NCBI GenBank assembly: GCA_021432635.1
Contig: MU270061.1
Coordinates: forward strand, 239,216-303,215
Source of the DNA: Thozetella sp. PMI_491
Lineage: Eukaryota > Ascomycota > Sordariomycetes > Chaetosphaeriales > Chaetosphaeriaceae
DNA length: 64,000 bases
Direction of reading: 5' to 3'
A program made the position numbers and the translations under genes. Positions within the stretch are counted from its first letter, which is position 1, and each line of letters begins with the position of its first letter. Below the pieces are notes generated by a model. The model did no database searches. It was given only the letters and a program-made list of their open reading frames with translations, and was not told the DNA's origin. This document shows, piece after piece, positions 44,066 to 54,381 of the stretch.

Positions 44066-45336
44066 ATGCTTGCGCGAGCTTTGCTTCTCGGCCTCACATC
44101 GCTCCATGGCGTCCTTGCAGTCCCGTTCGGGTCGAGCGGAAATGCCAATTCGCTAGCTGTGATGTCCCGAGGCTATCCCGGCCACTTTGACTTGCTAGCA
44201 AGGCAGTCCGGTCCCGGGAGTGACTGCAGGTTATTTATCAACAGCTATGTGTGGCAGAACTGCAGCGAGTTCGCTGAGACGTACGGTCTCACCATCAGTC
44301 AATTCTACCGAATGAACCCCAATGTCTTGGAGGACTGCAAAGCCTTCGCACCCGGAAACGAGTATTGCATAGCATCGTGTACGGTTCCTTTTCTTTCCTT
44401 GATGCTCTTTAAGAATTTCGCACGGCTGATGCGTAGATATTAGTGACGAACAAGCCTCCTACAACGGATGGAATGTGTTCACGAGGAGCAAACACTACCT
44501 GTGTCGGCTCTGTCTTTGGCGACTGTTGTGGCAAAAACGGACAGTGAGTTGAGCACAGCCCCCTTCTCCTTGACTTTTTTCTTAGATATGACTTTTATGT
44601 CACAATGCTTACTACAAGTCCAGATGCGGCTCGACAGAGTGAGTAATGAAACAGGCCTGAAGATAAACCTGGTAGTCGCGCACGGGAGACCTGAACTGAC
44701 CTCTCCTAAAGTGAATATTGCGCAATTGGAAACTGCCAAGCTGGGAATTGCCCAGGCAACGGGTACAGTTTCGATGGGCTCTGTGGCCCAGACCACAGCA
44801 ACCTTGTTTGCGGCGGCCCATATGGCAACTGCTGTTCCGTCAACGGAGTGTGAGCGTCCCTTTCTACGTCATTTCGGTGGGCGCACGAGGCTGACAAAAG
44901 TACGCAGGTGCGGAAGCACAAGTGCTGAATGTGGCGCCGGGAATTGTCTCTATGGCGATTGCGACGATGCCGCGGTTTCATCATCCACTTCCAGGTAAGA
45001 GATAAAGTGAGGCCTAGAGCCATGGCACCCAATGTTAATCGTATAACCCACAGCACCTCAGCACGGCCTAGCCCTACCCCAGGCACGCCCAGTCCTGACG
45101 GAACCTGCGGAAAGCTGGCTGGGTACTCATGTCTCGGCACTCAGCGAAGTTTGGGAACCAAGATAGGGGGCTCGGCTACCCTAGCCTACCTTAACCTAGG
45201 TACTACCTACAGTAGTAAGGTAATTTGCAGGCGGCTATGCGGATCCCCTGCATTGGGGGCCAAGTGCCTGAAATATGGGGGGCAATTGTCAGGTTACGCG
45301 CGGAAATGCAAACGGAAAAGACCCCGCACAGCTTAA
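44066..45336 (+). CDS. LysM and chitin-binding (CBM18) domain protein
   Basis: Secreted chitin-binding protein, a LysM-effector-like type. The ATG at 44066 starts a signal peptide (LARALLLGLTSLHGVLAVP). Exon 1 has one LysM domain (CRLFINSYVWQNCSEFAETY, ISQFYRMNPNVLEDC, PGNEYC). After an intron near 44385-44443, exon 2 encodes VTNKPPTTDGMCSRGANTTC and VGSVFGDCCGKNG. Small exons follow, joined at GQCGSTDEYCAIGNCQAGNC (first CBM18), then LVCGGPYGNCCSVNG and VCGSTSAECGAGNC (second CBM18); every junction keeps frame. A Ser/Thr/Pro linker leads to a third start, DGTCGKLAGYSC, which seems degenerate. The 3' end (to 45336) is uncertain. In fungi such proteins mask or sequester chitin fragments from host recognition or protect the wall. 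It is paired head-to-head with another chitin-binding gene. Confidence 0.82.
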
Positions 45337-45572
45337 AGCCCACATTCAGTGGTTTAGGTAAAGTAAGATATCTTTCCCAGGTGAGGAACTAAGCCAGAGA
45401 CAAAAGTTCTGCAAGAAGCAATCGCCTACCGACTCTGCGCTCTAGCTCATAATAGCAATATCCTCTAACCAGGCCAGCCTACCGACCTCGGACCCCACTG
45501 CTTTGCGACTTGCCTTCCAGCTCCAACCCGCGCTTCTTGGCATCAATAACGTGGTATTCTTATTTCGCTCCG

Positions 45573-47287
45573 ATGGGGGCTTCTTGCGCCCTTGGTTCTT
45601 CGGCGCCTGCCGAGCTTGTCGTCCACATCTTCCAATATTGCGACTCTTTGGCTGACTTGCGGGCGTTCTTCCTGACATGCCGCCACCTGTATCTTGTTTG
45701 GGTTGCCAATGCCCCCAGCATTCTCTGGCATGTGGGGCCCAAGGCTGTCCCCATGTTCGAGCAGGCCTTAATGGCGGTAAGCGATCAGCCTCATGACAGG
45801 GTCGACACCCAACTAATGCCGGATTCTAGGTGCGGGCCACTGCTCTCGTCCATGACGCCCACCGAGATGGTCTTCTCCCCCCGGAGATTCGACTCCATGA
45901 TATTGAGGGCGCAGCTCGCAAGCCCAGCCTCGAAGAGCTCAGGGACATCCTTGACCTGCATCATCTAGTCCAATGCGTCGAGATTAGATACTGCAATGTA
46001 ACGCTCCCCGAGGAATATGTTGGAGCGGCTGATGACTACGAGAGATGGCCTCGCGACAGGGTACCACCGCCACCCCTTAACACCCCAGAAGAGCCATCGG
46101 GTATGCGTGTCTGGAGAGACCGTTTCCACGCGGCAGCTTACATCACGTTGCTCATGGGGACCGTTTTTGCCCGCACATACCACCGGCCCTTCTACCCATA
46201 CACCGCCTCTCGCTCCGAGAATGAAGAAGAATGGTGTCGGTGGAGGCTTTTTAACCTTATGCGCAAGGCCTCCTTCGGTCACGCAGGCTACTCGTATCTT
46301 GGGGTCGAGGAGGAAGAGCGGGAGTACCTGCGCCGCTTCCCAGTCTACGATCTCAATGACGAGTTAGGGGGTCAGAAGGAAGTATTTGGCCCGGTCATAG
46401 AGTGGTTCGTACGGTTAGCGCTGCTCCAGTTCCGGGCCGGACCGCCGCCGCCATCCCGGGATATGCTGCGTGATGAGGTAAGAGCGGCAACGTTGGAAGC
46501 GGAGACAGGCATGGACCCTAGCCCCCCGGGCCGAGCGTGGATGCATTGGCCCGAGTCCGGCCTAATGACTCAGTGGTTCCATGGTGGATCTGCTGCCGAA
46601 GGTGAAGCGATTCTCTGGCTCACGATGCAAGCAATCCACATGTTCGAGTTCATTCTGAGCTGCATCGCCAACTCTGACGGCAAGCGACGGCTGGGGCGAC
46701 CCAAGGTCCGGAACCCTAGGACGTTCTCCGGGAAGACGAGGACTGCCAAAGTCGTCCTCTTTGGCGTCTTTCAGGCCGAAGAGATTCTGATGCCGGACAA
46801 CGTCATGGACTCGGCTGATCAGCAGCTACTTGCACACACTCCCCGCTCTTCCGATCTGGAAGCACCAGTTGGCCACGAAGAAAAGTATCTCACGGCCTTT
46901 CCTCCAATCTTGGACATTCCCCTCGTGCTGGAAGACTTGTACCAGCGCTCCGGCATTGCCAATATGAACCATGACGAAAATGCGGCCCCTCCGCCACTTC
47001 AGTTCTTTACCTTTCTCCTTCGACACCATTTCAACCTTCAGTTTCACAAAAAACTATTTGGTACATCTTGGAGGCAGCTGCAAGACTACCATTTCTTCAA
47101 GAACCGGGCCACCATCTTTGCAAATGGGCCCGATGACGTGCTGAACAGAGAATGGTCTGACTACACCAACGGCACAGAATTCCTCGTTGAATATCAAGCT
47201 CCTCACCTTGCGTATCTGGACAAAGACGCTAGGGAAGATATCAATCCTCGGGCCTGGGCTCTCGTGCCAAACTGCGCATTCTATTAG
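45573..47287 (+). CDS. F-box-like protein
   Basis: Two exons. The ATG at 45573 (an in-frame ATG at 45510 is also possible) gives an N-terminal F-box-like motif (APAELVVHIFQYCDSLADLR, AFFLTCRHLYLVW). A 52-nt intron (GTAAGC at 45778 to CTAG at 45829) joins ALMA to VRATALVHDAHRDG. The second exon is one long open frame with no known domain, containing FHAAAYITLLMGTVFARTYH, WFVRLALLQFRAG and LPLQFFTFLLRHHF-like helical text, ending at 47287. The arrangement is typical of the many fungal F-box proteins whose C-terminal part is lineage-specific. Likely an adaptor for SCF ubiquitin ligase; substrate unknown. Confidence 0.75.
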
Positions 47288-47830
47288 TATATATAGACAC
47301 AGGACAAACTGCGTTCATGGAATCATAGGCATTTGCCACGAGGTCTTGGTCCCGCTTCTGGGTAATGATACTACTGCCGCGAGCTGCGGATGGCGCTTCC
47401 TTCGGGTCGGGTACTTTTAATAAGCCAAAGAACGCCAATTGAACAATCACGCCTATAATATGAGGTGATACTACTCAAGCCACTCTTAACATAGAGACAA
47501 ATTTCCTTTACCCCCCTAACTATTAACGGGCTATGCTAGGGTTCCGCCTAACCAGCCAAGCGTATGAGCACGAGTATGTTTTCTTCCTTCTTTCTGAACA
47601 AAATTATAACTTTAATATCTTAATCAGACATTCAAGTTTGCGTCAACATGCTTGGCCTCTAAGTTTTGGACAGGCCACTTATCCTGACCATCTTCTCTTT
47701 GTCAATAACAATATTGATGTTGCAACACGCATTATCCAGATACAACAGAGTTAATCTCCGGCTAAGACTCGTCCACCATTGCTCTGATAGTATCTGATCA
47801 GGCTACAGCTATTCGCACTGCGCGGATTGA
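47288..47830. other. Intergenic, convergent 3' ends
   Basis: Between the F-box gene and the NucA-like gene. A plus-strand frame at 47533-47754 has no domain. Nothing else seen. Confidence 0.45.
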
Positions 47831-49022
47831 TTACCCGCTGTTGTCTGGATCGCCATCGGTGGCTAGCAGGTCCGATGAACAGCTTTCTTTAGTTGGAAGA
47901 CCATAGCAGTACCTTTTCACTCCGTTTGCTTCAACCCAGACGGCCGTTCCAATGCTAGGATTGTTGACCATCTCGAAATCGAACTTGAAGATGGAGAAAG
48001 ACTTATTGGTCCGCCATTTGTTGCCGGCGAGCTTTTGAAACCACGTCTAGCCGCAAACAAAACGATGTTAGATCCTCTGAACTGTAGAAACGACGGCGTT
48101 CCATGGGGGGGGGGGGGGCAATGATCGACGCATACCCGTAGTTGGTTGAAGCCATGAGCCTGCCAATTCTGGTCGGTTTGAAGGCCCTCCGTATATCCCC
48201 CAGGATCGCCGTCTTCGCCTGTGCAGGGATTGGACATTGGAGCGCCTGAGCAGATTGGGGGTAATTAGCTCCAAGAACTGAAGAAGGCGTTGTCATCTAT
48301 TGGCTTACAGTACGTGTTCGCGGTCTTGGGGTTGATAGTCCCGCGAGACTTTCCTCCTTCGATCCAGCTGGCAGCTGGGAACTCATCGCACGAAAATATA
48401 GCGCCATAGTCGAACCAGTGATCAGTTGGCTGCATGTTCTCATCATATTCGGTTCGGAACCAACCCAGCCTGTTCTTACTGGTCTCGCCACCCCTTTCGC
48501 TCAGACGCGGTGCCAATGGTCCCTGCGACACAGCGCCGTCCTTCTCGAACCACCAGTTAGGCTGGTCTCCTTCGGGGCATGTGTGACGATCAATCCATTT
48601 GCTGTCGCAGCCTGAGCCCCAATCGCCATTTCTCCGCTCATCGTTTCTTTGTTTGTTTTTGTCGAAGTGGAAGGTCGCAGTCGTAACGCCAGCACCGAGG
48701 TAGGCAACCGCGTTCTTGCACAGGGACGCTACTAGGTAGCAGTTGTAGACAAGCTTTGGCCGCAGCGTACCGTAGTCCCTGACTAGAATGATTATACTGC
48801 GTTAGGGAACGTGGGAATCCGTCCGTCTGAGTCTTGAAAAGACCACCTACCAAAAAAGACAGCCTCTTGAGCCGCGGCAGTCTTCCCTCCCGTGACCCAA
48901 ACTTCCCTCCCATCTCTCATCTCAGTTCTCTGCTCCCCTGGAAAGAGGGCAGATGCTTCAACGGTCGCCACATAGGCGTAGAGCACTGTGGCCGCGGCCT
49001 TCGAGATCAGAGACCACCGCAT
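47831..49022 (-). CDS. Secreted NucA/NucB deoxyribonuclease-like protein
   Basis: Four or more exons, about 300 residues. The ATG at 49022 gives a signal peptide (MRWSLISKAAATVLYAYVAT). A GTAGGT donor and a CTAG acceptor (near 48785-48850) join AVFF to VRDYGTLRPKLVYNCY. The central exon holds CDSKWIDRHTCPEGDQPNWW and the best diagnostic stretch, FSCDEFPAASWIEGG followed by NTYCKP, matching the DEYPF..T.EGG core of NucA/NucB-type secreted nucleases and related fungal secreted domains. Further exons read APMSNPCTGEDGDPGGYTEG, NWQAHGFNQLR, then WFQKLAGNKWRTNKSFSIFK and VWVEANGVKRYCYGLPTKES, stopping at 47831. One internal junction (near 48265) lacks a strong donor. An intron contains a 14-base homopolymer. 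Family assignment rests on one motif, so moderate. Extracellular location is likely. Confidence 0.55.
48105..48118. repeat. 14-base G homopolymer
   Basis: An uninterrupted run of 14 G on the plus strand, inside an intron of the NucA-like gene. The length is likely unstable in vivo and unreliable in sequencing. Confidence 0.9.
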
Positions 49023-49873
49023 AATGGACCAAGTGGCTACGCCGTCTGTGATCGTAGGAGACACAGGGTCAAGAAAAAGGGGGCCTGTTGCCCTCTCACC
49101 TCCTAGGTGACTCGAGAGAAACAGGAGAGAAGCAGACTTTCTTAACTCAAGCTACATGTGTAATGGATAGCGCCCACGAGAAGATAGGTACTCTGCATAG
49201 GTACCTTTCCTATGCCAAGCCCCGGGGGGCCTCGTCATAACATGTAACACCCTACGAGGTAGCAATAGCCAGGGGTATTAGCGTGAATACCGCATGCAGG
49301 GACCCCGGGCTAACAGCCACAACCTGAATACACCCAGAAATTGGCCGCCTGCACGGGCACATCGCACCAACTAGGAAAACCGGCCCCTACAAATAGCCAA
49401 GATGGAAAATAATAGGGTACTATTGGCACATTCGATCCCCGGCCCTGCAGCCCAACTCCCTCCATATCGTCGACATCAAATAACTAGCCCCCAAGAGCGC
49501 CTTGCATTCCACCCTCTAATGGGCCCTGCCAAGATGCGAGATGTCCAGAATGGGCGTAGGGATTGGGGGCCGGACTCGTGAGTAGATACACACAGGTACC
49601 TGCAGCTACTATGCTGAGACCGGGCCCACACCAAGCCTCAGCGACAACGCGGGCTTCAGCAATGCATTGACCTGGCTATTTTCTAATACCTATGGGTTGG
49701 TTGTTCTTACATCTAGCATAGGAAACGTCGTCCCCCCAGCCTGCGTACTGATCGTCCCAGGCTCCAGGCCGTCTTCCTCGGCCCTCGGGTTTCATCGTCT
49801 GCTCGTTCCAGGCTGCGTGTCCTCTTCATTCTCAACTGCGACGACAGAGTTGGTCTGTCTCGTTATCGCAACC
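49023..49873. other. Intergenic
   Basis: Divergent upstream region between the NucA-like gene and the GH55 fragment. No gene seen. A frame at 49667-49873 in phase with the GH55 start lacks its own support. Confidence 0.45.
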
Positions 49874-50620
49874 ATGAAGATCACGCTGTCCGTCATTTTT
49901 GCCCAGGCTGCCCTGTTTTACACCACTGGCACCCTCGCCAAGGAGTATGGAAGTCTCTTTTCGCGGTCTGGCTTCGCCAGAGCCACAAGGTGTCTCACCA
50001 AGCAGGCGTCTTCGCTCGCAACGTGACAGGAAACACCACTCTAGCCGAGGCAGAGCGCATCGTCCTCCTCGCACAAGAAGAGGCCCGTCAGCGGAACGAG
50101 CGTCTGGTCAACAATGTCCGCAAGAACAAATACGAGTTCAGAGAAGCTCTCCCAGCGCCCCCCTCGCCTGGCGATGACAGCGCCACCGGCGTTAACAACA
50201 CTGTCGCCACGGCTGCTGCCCTTGTCGCTGAAGCGCAGATGATGAATGAGACTGTGTCGGGACTCCTCGATGCCCGCCAGGCAGCGAGCTACTGGATGGC
50301 CGACATGGTCCAGAATGGCCGATCGCCAATGGTCTCGGACTCTGCGTACAAGGTAAGCTGCCTAGCCACTCTGCCACCTTCTCCCGATTTCAGGAGCCTA
50401 AGACGGATCTAGGTTTGGAGAAATATCAAGGACTGCGGAGCCGTCGGGGACGGCGTCACGGACAACACAGCAGCGATCAACCGAGCCATCGCAGATGGAA
50501 ACCGTTGCGGGTTGGGTTGCGGGAGCTCGTCCACTCTCTTCGCTGTCGTGTATTTCCCTCCAGGAACATACCTCGTCAGCAGTTCCATCATCCAATACTT
50601 CATGACGCAGTTCGTCTCCG
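49874..50620 (+). pseudogene. Truncated GH55 exo-beta-1,3-glucanase
   Basis: Only the N-terminal third of a glycoside hydrolase family 55 (pectate-lyase-like beta-helix) glucanase remains. The ATG at 49874 gives a signal peptide (MKITLSVIFAQAALFYTTGT). After a short intron or frameshift near 49945-49990, the pro-region reads GNTTLAEAERIVLLAQEEAR, then QAASYWMADMVQNGRSPM and SDSAYK. An intron of about 60 nt (50352-50413) joins to VWRNIKDCGAVGDGVTDNTA, AAINRAIADGNRCGLGCGSS, VVYFPPGTYLVSSSIIQYF, the hallmark start of the first beta-helix. Homology stops near 50620, where base composition becomes very AT-rich, and the frame ends at about 50660. The active-site region is gone, so it cannot be a working glucanase. 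Confidence 0.8.
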
Positions 50621-51220
50621 TGATATTTTCAATACTTTATCTCCCTCTTGCTACTGCTAGGGAGATAGTATAAGAATTGCTTTAGAGAAAAGCCTAGGTT
50701 AATAGGACGAATAGAGAAAGGGGTATATCTGCCTTATAAGCTATAATTAACAAGGGCAACGATAATCTCATCTCTGTTCTAGCTAAGGCTAGTGTAGATT
50801 TTAGTTATTCTTATAACTATTATATATACAAGACTTTAGTTTTACAATATAATAGCTTAGCTATACACTCTTTAATATATACTACTATCTTTAAAGGCGA
50901 TCAATAGAAAGCCCTGGCTTTCTACTAGACAATTATTAACTAGTATAGTATAAGGATAGACCTCTCTAGCTATATAGTAAAGAATGCCCTGGTTAATACT
51001 GTAGCGCGAGGCCATGCAGACGTTGTCTCGTTTCTATATGCTTAACTATTGTTATGTATCGATTATACCTCTGGTAATTTCTTACTACTATATGCTGCAG
51101 TATATAAAGAGCAGACTAAAACTTATAGTATTCTCCTTGAGCTTGGAGCCTCTCCTAATATTAATCTCAACCTACTCACCTATCTAACATGGTTAATCTG
51201 CTGCAGCTAGTTTTTTTTTT
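50621..51220 (+). pseudogene. AT-rich, RIP-like ankyrin-repeat relic
   Basis: Very AT- and TpA-rich DNA that still reads as ankyrin repeats in pieces: DNLISVLAKASVDFSYSYNY, ALVNTVARGHADVVSFLYA, FLLLYAAVYKEQTKTYSILL, LELGASPNINLN. Frames are broken by many TAA/TAG codons. The composition suits repeat-induced point mutation of a multicopy ankyrin gene. Its left edge coincides with the end of the GH55 homology. Confidence 0.65.
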
Positions 51221-51404
51221 TTTGAAAAAGAAATCTGCGAACAGCTTAATTTCTGGAGTAGCTCGATATCTAAAGCCATCGTAACTATATTTGACCTACA
51301 CATTGTGCGTCTCTTGTGAAAAACAGCGAGTTCGCAAGCCATATATACTTTCCCACAATTTGTTCCAAGTCACAAACACCCCAGGTACAAGTTAAATGAT
51401 TGCT

Positions 51405-53458
51405 TCACGCTTCTATCTTCTCTGGCATCCAGGTGCTGAATGCCATCCCCTTGGGCACCTGCTTCCACTGGCCCGTCGTGGGATCTAGCAGTTTCTCGCA
51501 CTCCTCTACTTCCTTCCGGATGATCTCGACCTTGCCCTCGGACCGGGGCTTGATCACCGCGGGGTAGTCGGCAGGCTGGACGGTGATGCCGCCAACTAGA
51601 TTCTCGATGTCATACTGGATGGGGTTCCCGCTTGCATCCTTGGGTGTCGAGAAGTGAAAGGCCCAGATGAAGCGTGAAATGCCCAGGAAAAGCGACCTCT
51701 CGGCGATGTGGATGCCCTGGCAGAGCCGACGTCCGGCACCAAAGACGAAATTATCGCGCTTGGTGGTGTCGCCGACGGCAGACTGGTAAAGGGTGGTGTG
51801 ATCGTCCTTGAATCGGTCAGGGTTGAACACCCGCGGGTTGGGGGACCGCTCTGGGTCCATGTGAATTGCCCTACGCCAGGCGAGTCAATACCCCTTACTG
51901 TATTGCTATTATACATTGAGGTGAGTGGGAGACTTACCAGACGTTGTTGATGATCGTCGACCCCTCGGGGATTCGGTAGCCCATATAGTTGTCTTCCTTG
52001 AGCACCGAGTGCGGCACGCCGAGGATGACCGTTGGCATCCACCGGAGACTCTCTTTTATGCAGCAGCGGATGTAAGGGAGGTTTTCGTAGTCTTCAATGA
52101 CTGGCAAGCGGTCAGGCCCGACGACGCGATCGATCTCTTCCTGGGCCTTCCTTTGGATCTCCGGCCAGACCAGCAAGGCCAGGATGAAGCCGTAGAGGGT
52201 CGATGCGGTGGTGTCTGAGCCAGCCTCGAGCAGCGAGCCGCTTATATACCCGGCGGCATCGTCTGAGAACTTCTCGGTCACCTGAGCGCGATAAATGTCG
52301 TTGCAAAAGCAGGGCTGGTGAATAAGGGTGTCAGCTGGTGAGCTCTGGCTACCTTTGGCTGGCTACAGAGAGACTGGAGGATTGGGGCACATACGAGGCC
52401 AGTTCCAGAGTCAAGCGCATTCTTGGATCTCATCCAGTGGCCGACATATAGCTTCTTCTCCACCTCGTGCAGTTTCTTTGCGTACCGAACATTTGGCGAG
52501 ATGACGGACGGGAGGGATTGCAATATCGGGTACAAATCCGCCAGCTGTGCGCTGGAGCTTCCCGAAAGCTCGCCCCATTTCTCGAAGCACTGCAGCGTAT
52601 TAGGCGGGCTGTCCCGGGAGTGGGAGTGGGAGTGGGAATGGGACAGGGGCGACCATGGACTTACCGAGAAGAGCTGTAAGAGGTTTGGGTCTCTGTTGCT
52701 GACACAACGATACCCGAATATCATCTGTGTGGATAACGAATAGGTAAAGCGGCGAATGTGAAACAGCATGTCGTCCGGACTATCTAGTAGCCCCGATAGC
52801 AGAATCTTGTTCTCTAGATCCTGATAAGGCACGTAGGTCACAGCAGCCTTGATGTTCAAAATGTTGTGAATCATGCGGTGGATCATGCGCCAGTTGTCGC
52901 CGTATCTCTGTTTTTGTTTTGCTCTTAGGAAACCATCCGGCCAGCTTTGCATCCAAAAGTGTCAGGTACTCACCATCACGACCAACCTGAGATTGCCGCT
53001 GGCAATTCTCTGGCCGATGAACATGTCCGGGCGGTCCGAGTACATGCCGCTGCGCTTGTCTAGGAGATCCTTGACTGCGACGTCGGAGGAAAGCACAATC
53101 ATGGTTTTCGACCCGAGCATTAGAGAGTATACAGGTCTAGACACGGGCACCCGTTAGATATGGCCGTGCGATCTCGAGGTCACGGGAGAGATGCCATACC
53201 CATATTGCTTTGCCCATTTCTGAAACTGCACGTGGGGCCTTTTGGTAGGCATCTGCCTTGGTCTTTAGTTGCCCGCTCGAGAATCTATCGCTGATGGGAA
53301 AGACAAACAAGATGGAGGTTTCCGATTAATGGCAGAGTCGGGGGGCCCGGCGGCAGGTCTGAGGCCCGACTGCCAATCTTGTAGACCTTTGCAACTAGCA
53401 ACACGAGACCGGAAGCCAAGAGCACAAGGCCAAATCGGTAATCGGATAAAATAATCAT
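51405..53458 (-). CDS. Cytochrome P450 monooxygenase
   Basis: ER-anchored haem-thiolate monooxygenase. The ATG at 53458 begins with a membrane anchor (FGLVLLASGLVLLVAKVYKI) and the proline hinge LPPGPPTLPLIGNLH. Further exons carry PVYSLMLGSKTMIVLSSDVA, LLDKRSGMYSDRPDMFIG, YGDNWRMIHRMIHNILN, the I-helix AGSDTTASTLYGF, the K-helix ESLRW, the PERF region PRVFNPDRFKDD and the haem loop FGAGRRLCQGIHIAE (axial Cys in FxxGxRxCxG). Six or so introns, one with a GGGAGT microrepeat near 52617. All key motifs are present and it stops at 51405. Style is that of the fungal O-methylsterigmatocystin-oxidoreductase-like P450s, a very broad group. It is transcribed away from E1-beta, about 0.9 kb apart, and could belong to the same cluster. 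Confidence 0.9.
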
Positions 53459-54381
53459 GGTAGTCTCGTAGTAGGCCCGAGGCCAGATCAAGCTACCTGG
53501 TACAGCCTGAATGTTTGGGAGAGAAATAAGGAGAAAAGAAAGTAAATAACTATTGGATGGCTTAGAATATGTCGACAAGTAGGTAGCACTGTAAGGTGGG
53601 TGTCACCTCTTTTAGTAGCAGGCTGCCTCCAGGGAGGTTTGGCATATGCCCCCCCTTCTTCCCGGACTTCCAGCTCTTCCAATCCTATGGCGTTGTCCCA
53701 GGACTGCAGCAAAAGAGGTATGAGATAACTCTATCAGCCAGGATTTCGGTGTGTTGAGCTACTGAGACTGACAAACAAATGGAGAACACTGGCGATTTGC
53801 GGGGGCTTTTACCCCATGGGGAGCGCATATGCGGGGGAGCTAAGAATTGCTGGGTACTGCTCGGGCTGGGGGACTAAGTCGATAGTGGACGTCCATTTCT
53901 AACGAGTAGCTGAAACCGCCCTAATGGGCCAACCCGAAGCCAGGTCACTCGGTCTCCCTCCTTGAGCTGGAGGCCGAGCCCGACACCGAGACTGAACCCG
54001 AGAGAGACCCCGAGAAGCCCGCTCGGGTTACGGGCCCGCGGTCTCGCCTCACTGCGGTCGCCGAGTCCTGTTTTCCCCCGAAATTTACCGTCCGAGCCAC
54101 CTTAGGTGGTCCTGCAGGGAGCTTTACGAAGCCCATTTGGCTCTCTAGGCTCATCGCGTCCAGCTCGGCACACCGAGTCCCGCAGGATCGACTCGGATAA
54201 CCGCGGCACTTAGCAATTGATCTCGTCACTGGCTCCTGCTTGTCGCCCGTGACGATGAAGAAGGCGGTCCTACGAGCATGACGCGTAGCAGATCCCGACT
54301 AATGCGTGTGTCTACGGACACTTGTGCTCTACAGCAACCCGCCGACAGTCTTCCAGTTTTCGTCCGTACGCCGCTTCGACA
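53459..54381. promoter_or_regulatory. Divergent intergenic region, P450 / E1-beta
   Basis: Shared upstream DNA of the P450 (minus) and E1-beta (plus) genes. A GC-rich segment at 53945-54110 contains short imperfect repeats and an open Ser/Arg-rich minus frame that I regard as spurious. Confidence 0.45.

Noticed and set aside
47533-47754. 73-codon plus-strand frame as a small gene
   Set aside because: No signal peptide, domain or splice support, and it lies between convergent gene ends.
53945-54229. Ser/Arg-rich minus-strand frame
   Set aside because: Composition follows GC-rich short repeats; no domain, no support for transcription.
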